Assembly (NCBI GenBank): GCA_964572825.1
Contig: CAZNGS010000059.1
Coordinates: 1 to 25,322, forward strand
Length of the DNA: 25,322 bases
DNA from: CAYVBE01 sp964572825
GTDB lineage: Bacteria > Planctomycetota > Brocadiia > SM23-32
Direction of reading: 5' to 3'
How positions within the stretch are numbered: position 1 is the first letter of the stretch; each line of letters starts with the position of its first letter. Positions 7,311 through 14,720 of this stretch are shown piece after piece. The translations under genes were made by a program, and so were the position numbers. The notes under the pieces are model-generated. The model searched no databases. It worked only from the letters and a program-made list of their open reading frames with translations, and had not been told where the DNA came from.

Positions 7311-8102
7311 ATGAAGGTGTACGTCATGACGGACATGGAGGGAGCCAGCGGCGTCTGCAGGCGCGACCAGGTGATACCCGGCAGGCGGTTGTACCACGAA
7401 GGCCGGCGGTTCCTGACGCTCGACGTCAACGCCTGCGTGGACGGCTGCTTCGGGGGCGGCGCCGACGCTGTCACGGTCGTCGACGCGCACACCGGACAGG
7501 GCCACAACCTGGTGTGGGAGGAATTGGACCCCCGGGCCGAATACATCATGGGCGAGCGGGGAGCCCATCGCATGCCCGGCATCGAGCGACACGACGCGCT
7601 CATCCTGCTGGCTTTCCATGCCATGGGCGGCACGCCCGGGGCAATACTCGAGCACACCATGAGCTCCACGTCCTGGCAGAACTTCTGGCTCAACGGCCGT
7701 AAAACCGGCGAGATCGGCGTCGACGCGGCCATCGGCGGCGAGAACGGCGTGCCCACCATCATGGTCAGCGGCGACGACAAGGCCTGCCGCGAGGCGGAGG
7801 AGTTCATCCCCGGTGTCCTGACGGCCTGCGTCAAGCACGGCCTCACCGTGGAGGGCGGCCGGCTCCTCCCGCCCGAGCGGGCGCACCGGATCGTGCGGGA
7901 GACGGTGCGGGAAGCCGTGGGGAAGGCGTCCGAGATCGAGCCGTACCGGGTCGAGCCGCCCGTCACCGCGCGCCTGGAGAGGGTATCCCGCGGGCGCCTG
8001 CCCGTGCCGGGCGCGAATCCCAACGTGCGGATCATCGACGGGCGTACCTCTGAGGCGACCGGCGACAGCGTGGAGCGGGCCCTCTGGCGCATCATCGCCT
8101 GA
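7311..8102 (+). CDS. dppA: M55 family D-aminopeptidase
   Basis: The 263-residue protein matches DppA, a zinc aminopeptidase that releases N-terminal D-amino acids such as D-Ala from short peptides. The metal ligands fall at the positions known for Bacillus DppA: D8 and E10 in MTDMEGASG, H60 in VVDAHTGQG, H103 in LLAFHAMGG and E134 in KTGEIGVDAA. The active-site region ILEHTMSSTSW (about 112-122) is intact. It starts 1 nt after nagA, so expression is coupled. In B. subtilis the gene belongs to a dipeptide transport operon; here the nagA partner suggests salvage of peptidoglycan sugars and D-peptides, which is an inference. Confidence 0.9.
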   Translation: MKVYVMTDMEGASGVCRRDQVIPGRRLYHEGRRFLTLDVNACVDGCFGGGADAVTVVDAHTGQGHNLVWEELDPRAEYIMGERGAHRMPGIERHDALILLAFHAMGGTPGAILEHTMSSTSWQNFWLNGRKTGEIGVDAAIGGENGVPTIMVSGDDKACREAEEFIPGVLTACVKHGLTVEGGRLLPPERAHRIVRETVREAVGKASEIEPYRVEPPVTARLERVSRGRLPVPGANPNVRIIDGRTSEATGDSVERALWRIIA

Positions 8103-8122
8103 AACCTTCGGGTGGTGGGGCA

Positions 8123-8275
8123 ATGGAGAAGAAGGGCTTTCTCCCACCCGGGTGGCTTCTCATCGCCCTCGTGCTGATGGGCGCGTTGCGCTTCCTCCCG
8201 CCCCGGTGGGTGCTGCTTCCGTTGCCCTGGCTCATGCGTCGGGCGGGCGTCTCCTTGGGACCTGGCCTTTCTTGA
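8123..8275 (+). pseudogene. Short membrane ORF, possible truncated ICMT-like gene
   Basis: A 50-codon ORF begins 20 nt after dppA, with GGTGGTGGGG before its ATG. It encodes a hydrophobic segment (LPPGWLLIALVLMGALRFLP) followed by RWVLLPLPWLMRRAG. This layout, a PP motif, one membrane helix and a second P-rich hydrophobic stretch, recalls the N-terminus of bacterial isoprenylcysteine-type membrane methyltransferases (about 150-200 residues). The frame stops at 8273-8275 before any catalytic region, and neighbouring frames give no convincing continuation. It may instead be a genuine small membrane protein. Confidence 0.4.
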
Positions 8276-8354
8276 TGGGCTCCCTGATCTCCAGCAGCGA
8301 GAGACGCCGTTTCTCCACCCGACCGCCGATCTGAATCTTCATGTTCCACAGGCT

Positions 8355-9103
8355 TTGCTCGGAGCGCCCATTTACCGCTTCAGGCTGTCGCTTCCCCGGG
8401 AGGCCCACGAGGTGCGCGTATGGGCGGAGGCGTATCTATCCTCCGAACCGCTGCCCGTGAAACAGGAGTTGGGGCGCTGGAGCGGTCCGCACTCAGTGCT
8501 ACTTCGTCAAGTCGCTCTGATGGCTCTCGGTGTACCGGCTGATCTGACGATTCCCCCACCATGGGCTGGCCGGCGGCCTGCCGCCGGCGTCGAAAGCGGT
8601 GGCAAGCCACCGCAGTCCGATAATCTGCACTCGCGCAGGGCGCCGGCTTTCGGAGTGCGGCGCCTCGGCGCCGCTTTGCCGTTGCGGGGCCTGCCCCGCC
8701 TGTGCCGCTCTCTGCATGCTAAGTGCTCGATGTGCCGCCTGGCGCCCGGCTGGAAGCGGCGCAAAGCCGCCCGACTGTAAGGGTGAATCGGGCGAAGCAG
8801 CCATGCCTCTCGTGTCGGCCTGGACCGAAAAGGTCGAATCGCAGTGTCTGCATGCCTGTTGACAAAGGAGCATTGGGTAGAGAGGTCCTGCTCAAACCGC
8901 CCTCACAGGACTTCCCGGAGTTCTACCTGGCAGTCGGTCCTGATTCGTTTCGGAGGTAGCTGAAGGGCGCGATCAGCTTCGGGCCTCCTGACTCCGGCTA
9001 CTGGAGGGTTCCGGCCAAGACCACCTTCGAGCTGGGAGCGCCCGCAATCCTGGCGGTGGGTATCGACTCGGACGACGTGAGGGCTGACCGGTTGGCGGCC
9101 TGA
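8355..9103 (+). pseudogene. Broken gene split by a hairpin cassette
   Basis: Two coding-like pieces lie in different frames. The 5' piece (about 8355-8515) reads YRFRLSLPREAHEVRVWAEA and KQELGRWSGPHS. The 3' piece (about 8866-9103) reads VLLKPPSQDFPEFYLAVGP, then an in-frame TAG at 8957-8959, then GAISFGPPDSGYWRVPAKTT and APAILAVGIDSDDVRADRLA before TGA. About 350 nt of hairpin-rich sequence separates them. The pieces look like one exported or soluble beta-rich protein of roughly 130 residues disrupted by insertion, frameshift and a nonsense codon. The family is not recognised, and the true 5' end is unclear. Confidence 0.45.
8569..8770. repeat. Cassette of five REP-like hairpins
   Basis: Five inverted repeats follow one another: 8569-8588 (9-bp arms, CT loop), 8596-8613 (8-bp, AA loop), 8657-8674 (8-bp, TC loop), 8684-8699 (7-bp, CT loop) and 8756-8770 (5-bp arms). 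The second, and the third read on the minus strand, share AAAGCGG before and CCGCASTCC after a variable paired tip. They are therefore the same element in opposite orientations with compensatory tip changes. This is typical of REP elements and inverted REP pairs (BIMEs). Confidence 0.65.
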
Positions 9104-9182
9104 CGCTTTCCCCGGGGCTGGTATGTGCAGCTCTTTCAGAGCCGAACAGGCACGGCTCCATTTGGGGGATCATGCCCTGAAA

Positions 9183-9204
9183 GCTGAGGCGAGGACGCCT
9201 CAGC
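9183..9204. repeat. REP-like hairpin (9-bp perfect stem)
   Basis: GCTGAGGCG (9183-9191) and CGCCTCAGC (9196-9204) pair perfectly around AGGA. Read on the minus strand its flank GGTAGCTGAGGCG parallels GTAGCTCAGCCG at the left edge. It lies in the 240-nt stretch between the broken gene and waaA, which otherwise holds only a promoter. Confidence 0.6.
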
Positions 9205-9290
9205 TACCCCGAGTGGGTAGATTCGGCGTCTGGCCGGAGCGAGACGGAATTTCGCCACGGCCTGGCGCGGGGCCGGGCGAGTGACGGGGG

Positions 9291-9320
9291 TTGAAGCGGG
9301 GGCGGCGGGAAGGTTATGCT
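9291..9320 (+). promoter_or_regulatory. Probable waaA promoter
   Basis: TTGAAG (9291-9296), an 18-nt spacer and TATGCT (9315-9320) each match the consensus at 4/6 positions, 45 nt upstream of the waaA ATG. Confidence 0.45.
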
Positions 9321-9364
9321 GACAAACCCGTTTGACCCCGTGAATGAGCCTTTCGAGGCGACCG

Positions 9365-10693
9365 ATGAGCTTGCTGCTGGACTGCCTCTACGCCGCAGCC
9401 GGCGCCGCCCTGCTGCCCTACTGGCTGTGGAAGCTGCCCCAGGCCCGCCGATACCGCTTCGGCCTGCTGGAACGGATGGGGCTGATGCCTCGCCTGGACG
9501 GAGCGCGCAGACGGCTCTGGATACACTGCGCCAGCGTGGGAGAGGCCGCCGTCCCCCGCCGGCTGGTCGCCCGGTTCCGACGGGAAAGACCGGACTGGGA
9601 CGTGGCCTTTTCCACCAACACCGACACCGGCGCGGAGAGGCTGCGGTCGCTCTATCCGGACTGCACGGTCTTCCACGCTCCGCTGGATTTCACCTGTTGC
9701 GTGAGGCGGGCGCTGGGGCGCGTCCGACCCGACCTGGTCCTGCTGGTGGAGCTGGAGATGTGGCCCAATTTCCTGCAGGCCTGCCTGACCCGAGGAATCC
9801 CCGTGGCCATAGTGAGCGGCCGGATCGGAGAGGGCTCGCGCAGGCTGCTCCGGGCGATACTGCTCTTCTTCCCCCATCTGCGGGAGGCGGTGCGGCTGTG
9901 TTGCGCGCGGAGCGCGGATGACGCGCGCGGCTTTGTGGAAGCGGGGCTCGAGCCGGACAGGGTGTTCACCTGCGGCTCACTCAAGTACGACGCGCTGGCC
10001 ACGGAGGTGGGCCCTGCACAGCGGGACCGCCTCTCGAGGCTGTTCAACCTGGCCGGGGATGCGCCCGTGCTGGTTGCCGGCAGCACGCACGAGGGAGAGG
10101 AGCTGCTGGTGGCGACGGCCTACCGGGACCTGAGGATAGAGTGCCGGCGGCTGCGCCTGATCATCGCCCCCCGGCACATCGAGCGCGCCGACCACGTCGC
10201 GGCCGCTCTCAAGGCGCGCGGATTCACGGTATGCCGCAAAACGGAGCTCGAGCAGCGGGGGGAGTCTGCCACGGAGGACGCCGTATGCCTGGTGGACACC
10301 ATCGGCGACCTGGTGGCGTGCTACTCCCTGGCCGACGTCGCCTTCGTCGGGCGCAGCCTTCTGCCGCCGGGCGGCGGGCAGAACATGATGGAGCCGGCGG
10401 CGTTGGGCACGGCGGTCCTGGTGGGGTCTTACACGGGGAACTTCCGGCCGGAGATGCGCCTGCTGGAGCGGCACGGGGCGGTGAAGGTGGTGAGAGACCG
10501 CCGCGAGCTGGTGCGGGAGGTGAAACGGCTGCTGCGTCGACCGGAACTGGCCGGGAAGATGGCGGAGGCCGGGCGTCGCCTGATCCGCCAGAGCCGCGGG
10601 GCGACCCGGCGGACGCTCGCCCGACTGGAACCGCTTGTGCGCGAGGCCGAGGCGTCGCCTGCACGCCGGGATGGTTCCCAACAAAACCCTTGA
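9365..10693 (+). CDS. waaA: 3-deoxy-D-manno-octulosonic acid transferase
   Basis: The 442-residue GT30 glycosyltransferase (also called KdtA) adds KDO from CMP-KDO to lipid IVA on the cytoplasmic face of the inner membrane. It has an N-terminal membrane anchor (LLLDCLYAAAGAALLPYWLW), then WIHCASVGE with the catalytic glutamate at about residue 60, VAFSTNTDTGAERL, the LVELEMWPNFL segment and the donor-site region FVGRSLLPPGGGQNMMEPAALG. Length is close to the usual 420-430. An in-frame ATG exists at 9344, but only the ATG at 9365 has a purine-rich site (GAGG) 6 nt upstream. Its presence shows that the organism makes KDO-containing lipid A. Other LPS genes are not adjacent. Confidence 0.93.
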   Translation: MSLLLDCLYAAAGAALLPYWLWKLPQARRYRFGLLERMGLMPRLDGARRRLWIHCASVGEAAVPRRLVARFRRERPDWDVAFSTNTDTGAERLRSLYPDCTVFHAPLDFTCCVRRALGRVRPDLVLLVELEMWPNFLQACLTRGIPVAIVSGRIGEGSRRLLRAILLFFPHLREAVRLCCARSADDARGFVEAGLEPDRVFTCGSLKYDALATEVGPAQRDRLSRLFNLAGDAPVLVAGSTHEGEELLVATAYRDLRIECRRLRLIIAPRHIERADHVAAALKARGFTVCRKTELEQRGESATEDAVCLVDTIGDLVACYSLADVAFVGRSLLPPGGGQNMMEPAALGTAVLVGSYTGNFRPEMRLLERHGAVKVVRDRRELVREVKRLLRRPELAGKMAEAGRRLIRQSRGATRRTLARLEPLVREAEASPARRDGSQQNP

Positions 10694-10718
10694 CGCTGCC
10701 GGCGGATACTGCTACCAT
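10690..10718 (+). promoter_or_regulatory. Sigma70-type promoter for the pilT-like operon
   Basis: TTGACG (10690-10695), a 17-nt spacer and TACCAT (10713-10718) match the consensus at 5/6 and 4/6 positions. The -35 overlaps the waaA stop codon, 49 nt before the pilT-like ATG. Confidence 0.6.
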
Positions 10719-10766
10719 TTACTCGCAATTCAGGTGAGCGCGGGAGTTCAGCAGAAGGGGTTCGTC

Positions 10767-11987
10767 ATGGCACAAGTGGACAAGTTTCTGAGTTTTCTGG
10801 TGAAGAACGCGGGAAGTGACCTGCACGTGGTCACCGGCAGCCCCCCCATCGTCCGGATTGACGGTCGGCTGCAGAAGATGAAACTCCCACCCCTGTCGGC
10901 GGACCAGGTGCGCTCGCTGATCTACGAGATTCTTCCCGAACGGAACCAGCGCGAGTTCGAAGCGGTCCATGACACGGACTTCGCCTACGAAATGGAGGGC
11001 GTGGCCCGGTTCCGAACGAACTGCTACATGGACCTGAACGGTCCGGCCATGGCGCAGCGTCTGATCCCGTTCGACATCATGACGGTGGACGACCTGGGCC
11101 TGCCGGACGAGGTGGTGGACCTGGTTATGCTGCCGAAGGGGATCATCCTCTGCACCGGCCCCACCGGCTGCGGCAAGAGCACCACCCTGGCCGCGCTGCT
11201 GCACCACGCCAACCAGAACCGGCGCGATCACGTGATCACGATCGAGGACCCGGTGGAGTTCGTGCACGACAACATCAACTGCATCTTCAGCCACCGCGAG
11301 GTGGGCACGCATACCGAGAGTTTCCAGCGTGCCCTGCGGGAGGCCTTCCGTGAAGACCCGGACATCATCCTGGTGGGCGAGATGCGCGACCTGGAGACCA
11401 CGGCCCTGGCCATCACCGCCGCCGAGACGGGTCACCTGGTCCTCTCCACGGTCCACACCACCACGGCGGCCAGCACGGTGGACCGGATCATCGACCAGTT
11501 CCCGCCCGACCGACAGGAGCAGATCCGCACCATGCTGTCCGGCACGCTGAAGGCCGTCATTGCCCAGACGCTGTGCCAGCGCAAGCAGCGCGGCCGGATC
11601 GCGGCCTTCGAGATCCTGGTGGTCTACAGCGCCGTGGAGAACCTGATCCGGGAGAAGAAGACCTACCAGTTGCCCTCCGTCATCCAGACGGGCAAGAAGT
11701 ACGGCATGTGCACCATGAACGAGTCACTGATGCGCCTGGTGGAGGACGGCTTCATTGATCTGAGCGAGTCCTACTCCAAGTCGGTCGAGAAGCAGGACAT
11801 GAACGACCGGGTCAACAACTACCTGCTCGCGCAGGTGGAGCAACGGGAGATTACGCCGGAGCAGGCGGTCAAGCAGTCCTTCTTCCGGCCGGACATGATC
11901 GATCGGCTCCGCCGCCACGGCTACGGTAAGGCGATCCGGGACCTGGACCTGTCCAAGATCGACCTGCCGGAAGAAGTGGTGATGTAA
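10767..11987 (+). CDS. PilT-type twitching motility ATPase
   Basis: The 406-residue secretion ATPase has the N-terminal PilT domain (GSDLHVVTGSPPIVRIDGRL), Walker A GPTGCGKST (131-139), the Asp box TIEDPVEF (158-165), Walker B DIILVGEMRD (199-208) and the His box GHLVLSTVHTTTA (222-234). PilT hexamers power retraction of type IV pili; relatives act in other filament systems. The protein is about 50 residues longer than typical PilT, with a charged C-terminal tail ending SKIDLPEEVVM. The ATG at 10767 follows AGAAGGGG; the frame is open upstream to 10635, but that region overlaps waaA. No pilin, PilB or PilC gene is near. A lipoprotein gene starts 12 nt after its stop. Confidence 0.88.
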   Translation: MAQVDKFLSFLVKNAGSDLHVVTGSPPIVRIDGRLQKMKLPPLSADQVRSLIYEILPERNQREFEAVHDTDFAYEMEGVARFRTNCYMDLNGPAMAQRLIPFDIMTVDDLGLPDEVVDLVMLPKGIILCTGPTGCGKSTTLAALLHHANQNRRDHVITIEDPVEFVHDNINCIFSHREVGTHTESFQRALREAFREDPDIILVGEMRDLETTALAITAAETGHLVLSTVHTTTAASTVDRIIDQFPPDRQEQIRTMLSGTLKAVIAQTLCQRKQRGRIAAFEILVVYSAVENLIREKKTYQLPSVIQTGKKYGMCTMNESLMRLVEDGFIDLSESYSKSVEKQDMNDRVNNYLLAQVEQREITPEQAVKQSFFRPDMIDRLRRHGYGKAIRDLDLSKIDLPEEVVM

Positions 11988-11999
11988 CGGGAACACCTC

Positions 12000-12596
12000 A
12001 TGCGCCCGGCCGGGGCAACGCAGCGTTTGTTGTGTCTGTGCGTCCTGCCGACCGTCCTCGCCTCGCTTTCCGGCTGCCACGGCGGGCAGGTGAAGCTGAG
12101 GGTGGTGGAGGAGGTCGAGAGCTACGAGTGGCGCCATCCCATACCCCCCGGCACCATGGCCCGCCCGGCCCGCGAACTGCTCTACCACATCGACGCGCCG
12201 CTGGGTTATGCCCGGGGATACTCCCGGCCCCTGGAGGGGTTCGCGTTCAACGCCCGGGTCCGGTGGAACGTCACGGTGCGCCCGCTGGGGGACGAGCTGA
12301 GCCGGCTCGCCGAGCAGCATAACCGGGCGGAGATCACGCTGGTGGAATTCGAGGGCCGGCAGCGGGAGCTGCTCACCGCCCTGCAACGGCTGGCGGTCCT
12401 GCGCGGGGAGCTGGACGACGCGCTGCGGGACTACTCGAGGGCCAGGGAAACCTCCGGCGCAGACCCGGCTGAGCCACGGGCCGACCGGCAGGCCGAAGCG
12501 GTGCTGGAGCGGGCAACCTCCGTGATGGACAGGCTCGTGATCCAGAATGTCCGTGGCGGGCCGGCCGCTTCCAGGCGGGAAGGGGATAAACCGTGA
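12000..12596 (+). CDS. Predicted lipoprotein of unknown function
   Basis: The 198-residue product has a signal peptide ending in the lipobox LSGC, with the lipidated cysteine at C26. The mature part has a region of unknown fold (residues 35-110, including EEVESYEWRHPIPPGTMARP) followed by a likely helical coiled region (about 100-180; RAEITLVEFEGRQRELLTAL). It is not recognised as a family. The gene lies 12 nt after the pilT-like gene, and its TGA overlaps the GTG start of nnrE. It is thus inside the operon; an envelope partner for the ATPase is conceivable but unproven. Confidence 0.8.
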   Translation: MRPAGATQRLLCLCVLPTVLASLSGCHGGQVKLRVVEEVESYEWRHPIPPGTMARPARELLYHIDAPLGYARGYSRPLEGFAFNARVRWNVTVRPLGDELSRLAEQHNRAEITLVEFEGRQRELLTALQRLAVLRGELDDALRDYSRARETSGADPAEPRADRQAEAVLERATSVMDRLVIQNVRGGPAASRREGDKP

Positions 12597-13315
12597 GTTA
12601 TCATGCGAACTATGCCGTGACGCGGCAGCAGATGCGCGAGCTGGACCGCATCGCCATCGAAGAGTACGAGATACCGGGTCTCATCCTGATGGAGAACGCC
12701 GGCCGCGCCTGCGCGCAGGCAGCTCTCGAGATGCTCGACGGGACCGATGAGCCCCGGGCGGTGGTCCTGTGCGGCCGGGGCAACAACGGCGGCGATGGCT
12801 TCGTGGTCGCCCGCCACCTGCTCAACCGCGAGGCGCAGGTGACGGCCCTGCTGCTGGGTGCGGTCGCGGACGTGCTTGAAGACGGCGGCGAGGCGGCCGT
12901 CAACCTGAAGATCGTCCGCAACATGGGGATCGAGCCCGTCGAACTCTCCTCGGCGGACGAGGCCAGGGCTGCCCTCGGTGAAGGGAGCGGGGCACACCTG
13001 CTGGTGGACGCCCTGCTGGGGACCGGCATCAGCGGCGAGGTGCGGCAACCCTTCCGGGGTGCCATACGGGCCGTCAACCAGGCGGGCATGCCGGTGCTGG
13101 CGGTGGACGTGCCGTCCGGGCTGGACTGCGACACGGGCCTGCCCCTGGGCGTGGCGGTTCGGGCGAAGCGCACGGTGACCTTCGGTCTGCTCAAGCGTGG
13201 CCTTGTGCGCCCGGAGGCCCGCCCCTACACGGGGGAACTGGAGGTGGCGCAGATCAGCATTCCCCGCGCCCTCATCACTCGCAAGATACAGGAGTGGGAA
13301 GCGGAAGGGATCTGA
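12593..13315 (+). CDS. nnrE: NAD(P)H-hydrate epimerase
   Basis: The 240-residue protein is a stand-alone YjeF N-terminal domain. It interconverts the R and S epimers of hydrated NAD(P)H (NAD(P)HX) so that the dehydratase NnrD can repair them. Signatures are LMENAGRA (32-39), the nucleotide-binding CGRGNNGGDGFV (60-71), LLVDALLGTGISG (136-148) and AVDVPSGLDCDTG (170-182). In many bacteria the epimerase is fused to the NnrD kinase-like domain; here that domain is absent and not encoded nearby. The GTG start overlaps the lipoprotein stop (GTGA) and has AAGGGG upstream. It is directly followed by the deoxyribosyltransferase gene. Confidence 0.9.
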   Translation: MSYHANYAVTRQQMRELDRIAIEEYEIPGLILMENAGRACAQAALEMLDGTDEPRAVVLCGRGNNGGDGFVVARHLLNREAQVTALLLGAVADVLEDGGEAAVNLKIVRNMGIEPVELSSADEARAALGEGSGAHLLVDALLGTGISGEVRQPFRGAIRAVNQAGMPVLAVDVPSGLDCDTGLPLGVAVRAKRTVTFGLLKRGLVRPEARPYTGELEVAQISIPRALITRKIQEWEAEGI

Positions 13316-13316
13316 A

Positions 13317-13778
13317 GTGAAGATATACCTGTCCGGGCCGCTGTTTACGGAAGCCCAGCGCCGGTGGAACCGCGAGCTTGCCCGCCGCCTGACCGAGCGG
13401 ATAAAGGGCGCCCAGGTCATCCTGCCCCAGGACTTCAAGTTCGGCGAATCGTTCAACGACCCCCGCGATTTCCCGCGGATATTCAACACGTGTATCGAGA
13501 AACTGCGGGACGCGGACGCACTGGTGGCCATCCTGGACGGGGCCGACGCCGACAGCGGCACGGCGCTGGAGATGGGCATCGCCTACGAACGCGGAATGCC
13601 GATCATCGGCGTGCGCACCGACTACCGCGAGAGCCAGGACCGGGGCCTGAACCTGGTGGTGGCGGGGGCCTGCACCGAGCTGCTGCGTGAAATGTCGTTC
13701 GCCGAGAACACCGACCGACTGGCCCGCGACCTGGCCGCCAAGATAGTCGCCGCCCTCAAGCGCGCAGGCCAGCCATGA
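13317..13778 (+). CDS. Nucleoside 2-deoxyribosyltransferase family protein
   Basis: The 153-residue protein matches the nucleoside 2-deoxyribosyltransferase/DNPH1 family (PF05014), which cleaves or transfers deoxyribose between bases or hydrolyses deoxynucleotides. It has the N-terminal nucleotide-binding MKIYLSGPLFTEAQRRWN, the region ILDGADADSGTALEMGIAY with the catalytic glutamate E85, and PIIGVRTDYR. The GTG at 13317 follows the nnrE stop by 1 nt, which indicates translational coupling. Whether it acts in base exchange or nucleotide sanitation cannot be decided; its pairing with NAD(P)HX repair favours a metabolite-cleaning role (inference). Confidence 0.85.
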   Translation: MKIYLSGPLFTEAQRRWNRELARRLTERIKGAQVILPQDFKFGESFNDPRDFPRIFNTCIEKLRDADALVAILDGADADSGTALEMGIAYERGMPIIGVRTDYRESQDRGLNLVVAGACTELLREMSFAENTDRLARDLAAKIVAALKRAGQP

Positions 13779-13820
13779 ATCCGCGCCGGGTCCGAGGCGC
13801 ATCGCCCTTTCCAGCAACCC

Positions 13821-13849
13821 TTGCCATCGCACCTCCGCTGGCGCATACT
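13821..13849 (+). promoter_or_regulatory. Probable promoter of the coiled-coil protein gene
   Basis: TTGCCA (13821-13826), a 17-nt spacer and CATACT (13844-13849) match the consensus at 5/6 and 4/6 positions. The predicted start is near 13856, about 30 nt before the ATG. Confidence 0.55.
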
Positions 13850-13884
13850 GTACCTGTCAGAGGTTATGTGGGGAGGGGCAGATC

Positions 13885-14718
13885 ATGAGGAAGGCACAGG
13901 CTTTCGCTGTCGCTTGTTCAATGGGAGCGCTGGTCCTGACCGCCGCGCTGGGAGCCGCGGCCAACACAGCCGGGCCGGTGGAGCCCGCCGCCGAGGAGGA
14001 GGCCCGCGAACCGTCGGAGACGGTCCCGATGGCCGAGATCCTGGTCAAGGACCGGCGCATACGCGGCCGGATAGTGCTGGAGACGGAGACCTCGCTCCGC
14101 ATCGACCCGCCGGCGCGCAGTCCCGTGGCTTATCCGCTGGACAGCGTGCAAGATATCCAGCGGTTCACCCTGCCCGCCCACGAGTACTATGAGGAAGTCG
14201 GCGACGCCTGGCGGGACGAAGCATGGGAAGCCCAGGACCCGCCGGAAGCCTTCATGAGGGCCCGCCGGGCCTACCGGAAGGCCCTTGAGCGCGCGCCGAA
14301 TGCCGGGGACAGGGAACGGCTGAGGGCCAGGCTCGAGACTATCGCCGCCGAGCGCGACGAATGGCAGCAGGAAGCCCTCAAAGAGCAGCAGCTCAGGAAG
14401 GCCGCTCACGAGGCCGACGCGGCCCGGATTGAGAAAGAGCTGGCGCAGGAAAGGCTGGCCTCCGTCCGCCGGCAGGAGCAGGTGCTGGAAGAGCTGAAAG
14501 CCTCGCTGGGGCAAACGGAAGACCGACTCCGCCGGCTGGAATACTTCGCCCGGGAGGTCACCCGGGAGATCGAAGACCTGGAGAAGGACATCGACCGTCT
14601 CTACTCCCGGCACCGCACCTACGTGCGAACCACCGTGTTCCTGGACCTCAAGCGCGAGCATCAGGAGGTGGAGGAACGGCTGGAAAGGCTGGAGCGGGCT
14701 CTCAGAAGCCCCGAGTAG
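13885..14718 (+). CDS. Exported coiled-coil protein of unknown function
   Basis: The 277-residue protein has a Sec-type signal peptide (MRKAQAFAVACSMGALVLTA, cleavage probably near AAA-NT). A short beta-rich segment follows at about 50-93 (EILVKDRRIRGRIVLETETS ending in DSVQDIQRF), resembling the small barrel often found in exported proteins of PVC bacteria. An alpha-helical region with TPR-like character comes next (MRARRAYRKALERAPNAGDR), then a long coiled coil (about 145-275) rich in Glu, Arg and Leu. GGGGAGGGGC precedes the ATG. It has its own promoter and converges on the nth gene with only 2 nt between the stops. Function unknown. Confidence 0.8.
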   Translation: MRKAQAFAVACSMGALVLTAALGAAANTAGPVEPAAEEEAREPSETVPMAEILVKDRRIRGRIVLETETSLRIDPPARSPVAYPLDSVQDIQRFTLPAHEYYEEVGDAWRDEAWEAQDPPEAFMRARRAYRKALERAPNAGDRERLRARLETIAAERDEWQQEALKEQQLRKAAHEADAARIEKELAQERLASVRRQEQVLEELKASLGQTEDRLRRLEYFAREVTREIEDLEKDIDRLYSRHRTYVRTTVFLDLKREHQEVEERLERLERALRSPE

Positions 14719-14720
14719 GC

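Noticed and set aside
6413..8095. 560-codon minus-strand frame opposite nagA-dppA
   Set aside because: No motifs are seen and the composition is Arg/Ser/Pro-rich, typical of the antisense frame; nagA and dppA have intact catalytic residues.
8233..8343. 36-codon minus-strand ORF reading MKIQIGGRVEKRRLSLLEIR
   Set aside because: The composition looks protein-like, but it has no ribosome site, no recognised family and overlaps the broken plus-strand genes. It is too short to support.
8569..8770. CRISPR array
   Set aside because: The repeats are hairpins with variable tips and irregular spacing, not identical direct repeats with uniform spacers.
8355..8780. A single 141-residue protein
   Set aside because: Only the first 55 or so codons look coding. 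The rest is translation of the hairpin cassette.
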